Of a stretch of 64,000 bases of DNA, positions 55,742 through 64,000 are shown one piece after another (the first letter of the stretch is position 1; each line of letters opens with the position of its first letter). The DNA is from Pseudomonas sediminis (GTDB lineage: Bacteria > Pseudomonadota > Gammaproteobacteria > Pseudomonadales > Pseudomonadaceae), in assembly GCF_002741105.1 (NCBI RefSeq), contig NZ_NIQU01000010.1, forward strand, positions 1 to 64,000, in the 5' to 3' direction. Made by a program: the position numbers and the translations under genes. The notes under the pieces were generated by a model. That model did no database searches and had not been told where the DNA came from. It saw only the letters and a list, made by a program, of their open reading frames with translations.

Positions 55742-55972
55742 TTAGCGCTTGCTCGCGTCGTAAGCCAGGTCAGTGTTCGGCGCTTCGCCGTTGTCGCGAT
55801 TGACCTCTTCGCACTTCTCACGACTTCCACCACAGATCGAGCACTCTTTCTCGATACCGAGGTTGGCGATGCCACCGCAGGAACCGGCGATGGGTTTGCG
55901 CCCCATGATCACGCCGACGGCCATCATGCCGACGATCAGAACCATGGCCAGAAATACAACCAGAAAAGTCAT
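55742..55972 (-). CDS. nqrM: Na+-NQR maturation protein NqrM
   Basis: 76 residues. One N-terminal helix (MTFLVVFLAMVLIVGMMAVG) followed by a Cys-rich tail with Cys in SCGG, ECSICGG and KCEE. NqrM is required to place the iron centre in the NqrD/E subunits. It overlaps apbE by 4 bp, last gene of the nqr operon. Confidence 0.92.
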   Translation of the reverse strand: MTFLVVFLAMVLIVGMMAVGVIMGRKPIAGSCGGIANLGIEKECSICGGSREKCEEVNRDNGEAPNTDLAYDASKR

Positions 55973-56994
55973 TGCTCATCTCCTGCAGCGAATAGCTGCT
56001 CGAATGCGGCCGTGCCCTGTGTGACGAAGCCCTCGCCCTCACGCGTCACGAAAAACGCCGCGATAGCGTTGCGCTCGGCGAATGCCATACCGGCATCCGG
56101 TCCAAGCACCATCAATAGGGTAGACAAGCCATCGGCGCGCAAGGTCGATGGATCTGCCACCGTGACAGCTGCCAGTTTGTGATTGACCGGTTTGCCGGTC
56201 AGCGGATCGAGCGTATGCGAGTAGCGCTGGCCGTTCTCTTCGAAGTAATTGCGATAGTCCCCCGAGGTGGAGATACCGTAACCATCGAGCTGCAAGATGC
56301 GCTGAGCGACACGCTGATCATCACGCGGCGCCTCCAGGCCGATACGCCAGTGGCTGCCATCGGGCTTGAAGCCAGCCGCCTTGAGCTCGCCGGTGGCCTC
56401 GACCAGGTAACTGGTAACGCCCAGCTCGCCCAGACGCGCGACGATCTGATCGACAGCGTAACCGGCAGCGATGCTGTTGAAGTCGACTTCCACGTCGACG
56501 TCCTTGCACAGCTGCTCGCCTTCGATGCTCAGGTGCTGCTGGCCAACCCGCTTACGCACTTCGGCCAGACGTTCGGCATCCGGTACGGTTTCGCCCTGCC
56601 CTTTGGGCCCGAAGCCCCAGAGGTCGAGCAACGGCTCCAGCGTCAGGTCGAAGTAGCCCTGGCTTTCCTCGTGCAAGCGATTGCCGGCACGCACGAGATC
56701 CAGCACGCCCTTGGGCATGGCCTGGCAGGTACCGGCCGGCGCCTGGTTGAACTGCTCGATCAGCGAATCATCGCGATAGGTGGACATCTGCAGATCGATC
56801 TCGGCGAGGATCGCCTCGGTCGCGGCCTTGAGTTCGGCTTGCGGCGCGACACCTTCACTGCGGACGTATTTGATCGAATAGGTGCTGCCCATGGTCGGGC
56901 CACCGAACTCTTCGATCCGTTCAGAATGCAAGCAGCCCGTTAGGGCTGCCGCCAGGGCGACAGCGATAACGGGCTGGAGTACAGCAGACCTCAT
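55969..56994 (-). CDS. apbE: FAD:protein FMN transferase
   Basis: 341 residues from ATG 56994. Lipoprotein signal peptide with lipobox LTGC (Cys near 19), then the ApbE domain: FGGPTMGSTYSIKY, the substrate-binding ISTSGDYRN (about 220) and SHTLDPLTGKPVNH. It attaches FMN through a phosphodiester to Thr in NqrB and NqrC. It lies 2 bp after nqrF in the same operon, fitting its role. Confidence 0.94.
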   Translation of the reverse strand: MRSAVLQPVIAVALAAALTGCLHSERIEEFGGPTMGSTYSIKYVRSEGVAPQAELKAATEAILAEIDLQMSTYRDDSLIEQFNQAPAGTCQAMPKGVLDLVRAGNRLHEESQGYFDLTLEPLLDLWGFGPKGQGETVPDAERLAEVRKRVGQQHLSIEGEQLCKDVDVEVDFNSIAAGYAVDQIVARLGELGVTSYLVEATGELKAAGFKPDGSHWRIGLEAPRDDQRVAQRILQLDGYGISTSGDYRNYFEENGQRYSHTLDPLTGKPVNHKLAAVTVADPSTLRADGLSTLLMVLGPDAGMAFAERNAIAAFFVTREGEGFVTQGTAAFEQLFAAGDEQ

Positions 56995-56996
56995 GC

Positions 56997-58220
56997 TTAG
57001 CCGCCGAAGTCGTCGAGGAGGATGTTCTCCGGCTCGACACCCAGGTCGGTCAGCATCTTGATCACCGCGGCGTTCATCATGGGTGGGCCGCACATGTAGA
57101 ACTCACAATCTTCCGGAGCCGGGTGGTCCTTCAGGTAGTTCTCGTACAGCACGTTGTGGATGAAGCCCTTGAGGCCGGTCCAGTTGTCTTCAGGTTGCGG
57201 ATCGGACAACGCCAGATGCCACTCGAAGTTCGGGTTCTCTGCGGCGAGCTGGTCGTACTCTTCGTTGTAGAACGACTCACGCATGGAGCGCGCACCATAC
57301 CAGAAGCTGATCTTGCGCGTGGATTTCAGGCGTTTGAGCTGGTCGAAGATGTGCGAACGCATCGGCGCCATGCCGGCACCACCACCGATGAAGACCATTT
57401 CGGCATCGGTGTCCTTGGCGAAGAATTCACCGAAGGGCCCGTACACGGTGATCTTGTCGCCCGGCTTGAGGCTAAACACGTAGGACGACATCTTGCCCGG
57501 CGGCAGATCGTCCTTGCCGGGGGGCGGCGAGGCGATACGGATGTTGAACTTCACCAGACCGCGCTCTTCCGGATAGTTGGCCATGGAGTAGGCACGGATC
57601 ACGGTCTCGTCGACCTTGGACACGTACTTCCACTGGTTGAACTTGTCCCAGTCGCCGCGGTACTCCTCCTGGATGTCGAAGTCCTTGTAGTTCACGGTGT
57701 GCGGCGGGCATTCCAGCTGCACGTAACCACCAGCGCGGAAGTCGACGTTCTCGCCTTCCGGCAGCTTCAGCGTCAGCTCCTTGATGAAGGTCGCGACGTT
57801 GGGATTGGACTCGACGGTGCATTCCCACTTCTTCACGCCGAAGACTTCTTCTGGCACTTCGATCTTCATGTCCTGCTTGACCGCGGCCTGGCAGGACAGG
57901 CGCCAGCCTTCGCGGGCCTCACGCTTGGTGAAGTGCGACTCTTCGGTGGAGAGCATCTCGCCACCGCCGGACTCGATGATGCACTTGCACTGGGCGCAGG
58001 TACCGCCGCCACCGCAAGCGGACGACAGGAAGATGCCGTTGTCGGCCAGGGTTTGCAGCAGCTTGCCGCCAGCCGGGACCACAATGGTTTTTTCGCCGTT
58101 GATTTCGATGTTCACGTCGCCGCTGGAAACCAGCTTGGCGCGAGCAGCGAGGATGATCAGCACCAGCGCGAGAACGATGGCGGTGAACATGCCGATGGCG
58201 AGGAAGATTTCGTAATTCAT
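56997..58220 (-). CDS. nqrF: Na+-translocating NADH:quinone reductase subunit F
   Basis: 407 residues. One N-terminal helix (4-26), a ferredoxin-type 2Fe-2S domain with Cys69, Cys75, Cys78 and Cys110, then FAD ([11 protein letters not shown]) and NADH ([17 protein letters not shown]) domains. It is the NADH entry subunit, on the cytoplasmic face. Confidence 0.97.
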   Translation of the reverse strand: MNYEIFLAIGMFTAIVLALVLIILAARAKLVSSGDVNIEINGEKTIVVPAGGKLLQTLADNGIFLSSACGGGGTCAQCKCIIESGGGEMLSTEESHFTKREAREGWRLSCQAAVKQDMKIEVPEEVFGVKKWECTVESNPNVATFIKELTLKLPEGENVDFRAGGYVQLECPPHTVNYKDFDIQEEYRGDWDKFNQWKYVSKVDETVIRAYSMANYPEERGLVKFNIRIASPPPGKDDLPPGKMSSYVFSLKPGDKITVYGPFGEFFAKDTDAEMVFIGGGAGMAPMRSHIFDQLKRLKSTRKISFWYGARSMRESFYNEEYDQLAAENPNFEWHLALSDPQPEDNWTGLKGFIHNVLYENYLKDHPAPEDCEFYMCGPPMMNAAVIKMLTDLGVEPENILLDDFGG

Positions 58221-58235
58221 CTGTTCATCCTTTCC

Positions 58236-58843
<608 letters not shown>

Positions 58844-58844
<1 letters not shown>

Positions 58845-59518
58845 TAATAGGCCTCCTTACTGGATACCTGAGGCGCCATCTTGTAAGCATTGGCCTCGAT
58901 CTGATCCTTCTTCCAGCTACGGATGGCCCAGATGAACAGACCGATCAGGAAGAATGCCGAAGGCGGCAGTAGCAGCATGCCGTTGGGCTGGTACCAGCCG
59001 CCGTCGTTGACCACCGAGAAGACCTCGTAGCCCATCAGCTTGCCCGCACCGAACAGCTCGCGAATGATGCCCAGGGCGATCAGCATGGCACTGTAGCCCA
59101 GACCGTTGCCGATACCATCGAAGAACGACAGCACCGGCGGGTTCTGCATGGCAAAGGCTTCAGCGCGGCCCATCACGATGCAGTTGGTGATGATCAGACC
59201 GACGAACACCGACAGCTGTTTGGACAGACTGAAGGCGTAGGCCTTGAGCACCTGATCGACCACGATCACCAGCGAGGCGATGATCACCATCTGCACGATC
59301 ATGCGGATCGAGCTGGGGATCTGGCTGCGGATCATCGAGATGAACAGGTTGGAGAAACCGGTCACCAGGGTCAGCGCGGCAGACATCACCAGTGCGGTCT
59401 GCAGGTTCGAGGTGACCGCCAGGGCCGAACAGATCCCGAGAATCTGCAGGCCAATGGGGTTGTTGTTGAAGATCGGGTTGAGCAGGACTTCTTTAATAGT
59501 CGGCTGCGACATGATCAA
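58844..59518 (-). CDS. nqrD: Na+-translocating NADH:quinone reductase subunit D
   Basis: 224 residues, six helices, typical segments [20 protein letters not shown] and [15 protein letters not shown]. Pairs with NqrE. It overlaps nqrC by 4 bp. Confidence 0.96.
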
Positions 59519-60303
59519 GCCTCCCCTGCACGCAGGTTAGCGATAAACGGACCGAAGCCGTTCTGGCCGAGCCAGAACTTCAGCAGGTTGTCCACACCGA
59601 CGCTGGTCAGCGTGGCGCCAGCCAGGCCATCGACCTGATGGGTAGCGTTCGGGCTTTGCGGATCGACACCGCCTTTGACCACCTGTACGGCCAACTTGTC
59701 GTTGTCATCGAACAGGGTCTTGCCCGGCCACTGGCCCTTCCATTTCGGGTTATCCACCTCGCCGCCAAGACCAGGGGTCTCACCGTGCTGGTAGAAGCCC
59801 ATGCCCACGACAGTGTTCAGATCCCCTTTCACCGCGATAAAGCCGTGCAGGGTCGACCACAGCCCATAGCCGCGCACCGGCAGGATCAGGGTTTCGAGTT
59901 CGCCATCCTTCTCCACCATGTACACAGTGGTGTAACGCTCCTGACGCTTGATACCGGCGATGTCTTCGCTGCCCTTCAAAGCTTCGGAGGTTTTCGGATC
60001 CTTGGAGGCCTTGAGCGGATCGAAGGTGACCGGGTCGAACGCATCGGAGAAAGTGCCGCTCTCCAGATCCACCAGCTTGGCGGTGATGGTGGTGTCGAAC
60101 AGTTCCTTGACCTTGGCACCGGACATGCCGGCCTCACCCAGGCCGGCAATGGCCAGGATGCTGCGCTGCTTGTCCAGCAGGCGGTTTTCAACCTGAGTCG
60201 GCTTCAGTGCGATGGCTGCGCCGGCGACGAATACCGAGCACACCAGACACACCAGCACCGCCACCGTCAGCGTACGGACGGTGGATTCTTTTTGACTAGA
60301 CAT
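59515..60303 (-). CDS. nqrC: Na+-translocating NADH:quinone reductase subunit C
   Basis: 262 residues. One N-terminal helix (about 8-30) and a periplasmic flavin domain with the covalent FMN site Thr231 in [10 protein letters not shown], the ApbE substrate consensus. It overlaps nqrB by 8 bp. Confidence 0.96.
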   Translation of the reverse strand: MSSQKESTVRTLTVAVLVCLVCSVFVAGAAIALKPTQVENRLLDKQRSILAIAGLGEAGMSGAKVKELFDTTITAKLVDLESGTFSDAFDPVTFDPLKASKDPKTSEALKGSEDIAGIKRQERYTTVYMVEKDGELETLILPVRGYGLWSTLHGFIAVKGDLNTVVGMGFYQHGETPGLGGEVDNPKWKGQWPGKTLFDDNDKLAVQVVKGGVDPQSPNATHQVDGLAGATLTSVGVDNLLKFWLGQNGFGPFIANLRAGEA

Positions 60304-61507
60304 TGCGTGCCAGCCTCCGCTTGATATTGGCTTGAACGACGAAGTGGTCGATCAGCGGTGCAAACAGGTTGGCGAACAGGATCGCCAGCATCATGCCCTC
60401 TGGGAAGGCCGGGTTGACCACACGGATCAACACCACCATCACGCCGATCAGAGCACCAAAGATCCACTTGCCGGTGTTGGTCATGGAGGCCGACACCGGG
60501 TCGGTGGCCATGAAGAACATGCCGAAGGCGAAGCCGCCCACTACCAGATGCCAGTACCAGGGCATGGCGAACATCGGGTTGGTGGTGGAGCCGATCAGGT
60601 TGAGCAGCAGGCTCAGGCCGATCATGCCCAGCATCACGCCGACGACGATGCGCCAGGAGGCAATGCGAGTCAGCAACAGGACCAGACCACCGATGGCGAT
60701 GGCCAGCGTGCTGGTCTCACCCATCGAGCCGTGAATGGTGCCGACGAAGGCGTCCATCCAGGTGATGCCGTTGTTGATCACGTTCTCGATGCCACCGGAA
60801 GCAGCCAGGCTCAGCGAAGTAGCGCCAGCGAAGCCGTCGACCGCAGTCCATACCGCGTCACCCGACATCTGCGCCGGATAGGCGAAGAACAGGAATGCGC
60901 GGCCAGTGAGGGCCGGGTTGAGGAAGTTCTTGCCGGTACCACCGAACACTTCCTTGCCGATCACCACACCGAAGCTGATGCCCAGGGCGACCTGCCAGAG
61001 CGGAATGCTCGGCGGCAGAATCAGGGCGAACAGCACGGAAGTGACGAAGAAGCCCTCGTTGACTTCATGCTTGCGGATCGAGGCGAACAGTACTTCCCAG
61101 AAGCCGCCGACGATGAAGGTCACCGCGTAGACAGGCAGGAAATAGGCTGCGCCCTGAATGAAGTTGTCCCACAGGCTGTTCGGATCGAAACCGGCCAGCG
61201 AGCCGATCAGAGCGAAGCGCCAGCCTTCCTGGCTCGCCAGCAGCTCGGGGCTCTGGGCGAAGATCAGGTTGGCCTGGTAGCCGGTGTTCCACATGCCGAA
61301 GAACATCGCCGGGAAGGTGCACAACCACACGGTGATCATCATGCGCTTGAGGTCGATGCCATCACGCACGTGAGCAGTGGTCTTGGTCACGCTGCCAGGA
61401 CGATAGAAGAAGGTGTCGATGGCCTCGTAGAGGGCATACCACTTCTCGTACTTGCCGCCCTTTTCGAAGTTGTGCTCGATCTTGTCGAGGAATGCACGAA
61501 TGCCCAC
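60296..61507 (-). CDS. nqrB: Na+-translocating NADH:quinone reductase subunit B
   Basis: 403 residues, about ten helices. Covalent FMN site Thr230 in [10 protein letters not shown]; quinone and riboflavin sites are in this family. NqrB is the main sodium-conducting subunit. It follows nqrA with 3 bp between. Confidence 0.97.
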   Translation of the reverse strand: MGIRAFLDKIEHNFEKGGKYEKWYALYEAIDTFFYRPGSVTKTTAHVRDGIDLKRMMITVWLCTFPAMFFGMWNTGYQANLIFAQSPELLASQEGWRFALIGSLAGFDPNSLWDNFIQGAAYFLPVYAVTFIVGGFWEVLFASIRKHEVNEGFFVTSVLFALILPPSIPLWQVALGISFGVVIGKEVFGGTGKNFLNPALTGRAFLFFAYPAQMSGDAVWTAVDGFAGATSLSLAASGGIENVINNGITWMDAFVGTIHGSMGETSTLAIAIGGLVLLLTRIASWRIVVGVMLGMIGLSLLLNLIGSTTNPMFAMPWYWHLVVGGFAFGMFFMATDPVSASMTNTGKWIFGALIGVMVVLIRVVNPAFPEGMMLAILFANLFAPLIDHFVVQANIKRRLARNV

Positions 61508-61510
61508 GGA

Positions 61511-62908
<1,398 letters not shown>

Positions 62909-62981
62909 CTAATAGACCCGACCACGCCAATACGATATGGGCGTGGAGGAAGGCGCCAAACCTGGGTAAAAAATCCGCTTG

Positions 62982-63010
62982 ATTATAAAGACGCCCCCCG
63001 GCACTGACCA
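62982..63010 (-). promoter_or_regulatory. Candidate promoter of the nqr operon
   Basis: On the minus strand TGGTCA (63010-63005), 17-bp spacer, TATAAT (62987-62982); predicted start near 62975 with a leader of about 125 bases. The rest of the 62849-63112 gap has no feature I can support. Confidence 0.45.
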
Positions 63011-63112
63011 CCCAAGCGCTTGCTTTTTTTGGCCTTTCGGTAACAGGGCGCAACAAACTCGATACTGCTCGAGATCAACTCGACAACTTCGCCAGGCCAG
63101 ATTTCAGGCATA

Positions 63113-63142
63113 AAAAAACGGGAGCCGAAGCTCCCGTTTTTT
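63113..63142. terminator. Rho-independent terminator of gap
   Basis: AAAAAACGGGAGC with GCTCCCGTTTTTT, a four-base CGAA loop and T-run on the minus strand, 11 bases after the gap stop. Confidence 0.92.
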
Positions 63143-63153
63143 GACCCTGACGC

Positions 63154-64000
63154 TTAACGCGGGAAGGCTGGCGGATTGACCCCGGCCATGTCTTCCATCA
63201 CGCGCACCACCTGGCAGCTGTAACCGAACTCGTTGTCGTACCAGACGTACAGTACAACGCGGTTATCGTTGGCGATGGTGGCTTCGGCATCCACTACACC
63301 GGCGTGACGCGAGCCGACGAAGTCGGTCGATACCACTTCCTGCGAGCTGACGAAGTCGATCTGCTTCTGCAGATCCGAGTGCATGGCCATCTGGCGCAGG
63401 TACTCGTTGATCTCTTCGCGCGTGGTGGCTTTCTCAAGGTTCAGATTGAGAATGGCCATGGACACGTTCGGCGTCGGCACGCGAATGGCATTGCCGGTCA
63501 GCTTGCCCTTGAGCACTGGCAGCGCTTTGGCAGCAGCGGTGGCGGCACCGGTTTCGGTGATGACCATGTTCAGCGCGGCACTACGACCACGACGACTGCC
63601 TTTATGGAAGTTGTCGATCAGGTTCTGGTCGTTGGTGTACGAGTGAACGGTCTCGACGTGGCCATTGACGATGCCGTACTGATCATTGACCGCCTTGAGC
63701 ACCGGCACGATGGCGTTGGTGGTGCAGGACGCAGCGGAGATGATCTTGTCCTCAGCGGTGATTTCGCTGTGGTTGATGCCGTGCACGATGTTCTTCAGCG
63801 CGCCCTTGCCAGGCGCGGTGAGCACGACGCGATCGACACCCGGGCACGCAAGGTGCTGACCCAGGCCCTCGGCATCACGCCACACACCGGTGTTATCCAC
63901 CAGCAGCGCGTTCTTGATGCCGTACTGGGTGTAGTCGACTTCCTTCGGGTCCTTGGCGTAGATCACCTGGATCAGGTTGCCGTTGGCCGTCAGGGTGCTG
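63154..64000 (-). CDS. gap: Glyceraldehyde-3-phosphate dehydrogenase, partial (5' end outside window)
   Basis: 282 residues visible, open to the right edge. The catalytic Cys lies in SAASCTTNAIVPVLKAV, with the C-terminal catalytic domain FHKGSRRGRSAALNMVITET and the terminal WYDNEFGYSCQVVRVMEDMA. The NAD domain is mostly missing. This is the long PA3001-type GAPDH of Pseudomonas with an extended N-terminus. The first visible codons encode STLTANGNLIQ, within the cofactor domain; the true start is off the edge. Confidence 0.92.
   Translation of the reverse strand, partial: STLTANGNLIQVIYAKDPKEVDYTQYGIKNALLVDNTGVWRDAEGLGQHLACPGVDRVVLTAPGKGALKNIVHGINHSEITAEDKIISAASCTTNAIVPVLKAVNDQYGIVNGHVETVHSYTNDQNLIDNFHKGSRRGRSAALNMVITETGAATAAAKALPVLKGKLTGNAIRVPTPNVSMAILNLNLEKATTREEINEYLRQMAMHSDLQKQIDFVSSQEVVSTDFVGSRHAGVVDAEATIANDNRVVLYVWYDNEFGYSCQVVRVMEDMAGVNPPAFPR

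Overview
The window comes from a Pseudomonas chromosome. Gene content and order from about 23.4 kb to the right edge follow the P. aeruginosa PA2958.1-PA3001 backbone closely: rgsA sRNA, tatD-pilZ-holB-tmk-mltG-pabC-fabF-acpP-fabG-fabD-plsX-rpmF-yceD, maf, sppA-HAD-rluC, rne, murB-ptpA-kdsB-lpxK-exbD-exbB-comEC, lolCDE, sthA, nqrM-apbE-nqrFEDCBA, gap. The high GC content and the REP-type repeats suggest a species of the P. mendocina/oleovorans (Ectopseudomonas) type, but no 16S gene is present, so the species call is an inference.

Layout. (1) 1-7.1 kb: an accessory catabolic locus read leftward. It encodes a two-chain transketolase, an SDR dehydrogenase, a DctPQM TRAP transporter and a beta-hydroxyacid dehydrogenase that runs off the left edge. 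A GcvA-like LysR regulator is divergent from it across a palindromic operator. The substrate is unknown. (2) 7.3-23.3 kb: lineage-variable single genes. These are a LysE exporter, chorismate mutase, a decayed GGDEF remnant, an unknown membrane protein, a PfpI-family protein, a PAS-GGDEF cyclase, a TonB receptor under a Zur-like box, a DUF1624 membrane acyltransferase, a subtilase with a substituted catalytic Asp, a GNAT, DUF1285, a DUF4823 lipoprotein, a radical SAM protein, MoaA, a TetR and a class-V aminotransferase. (3) 23.3-34.1 kb: the rgsA-like sRNA, then the fatty acid synthesis cluster with tmk, holB, pilZ and tatD. A 140-bp MITE-like element with a 4-bp target duplication lies between plsX and fabD. 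(4) 34.1-41 kb: maf, sppA/HAD/rluC and RNase E with a leader of about 515 nt. (5) 41.1-52.1 kb: an envelope cluster (MurB, KdsB, LpxK, ExbBD, ComEC, LolCDE). A 267-bp palindromic repeat with 25-bp terminal inverted repeats sits between comEC and exbB. (6) 52.3-62.9 kb: a PilZ protein, GDPD, the soluble transhydrogenase, and the complete Na+-NQR operon with its two maturation factors. (7) 63.1 kb to the edge: glyceraldehyde-3-phosphate dehydrogenase, 5' end outside the window.

How it works together: the right two-thirds is housekeeping (lipid, LPS and lipoprotein export, respiratory Na+ pump, RNA turnover) with tightly overlapping operons and clear bidirectional terminators between convergent genes. 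Novelty is concentrated in the left accessory locus, in the small palindromic elements placed inside conserved operons, and in several promoters that appear to give leaderless mRNAs (yceD, rluC).
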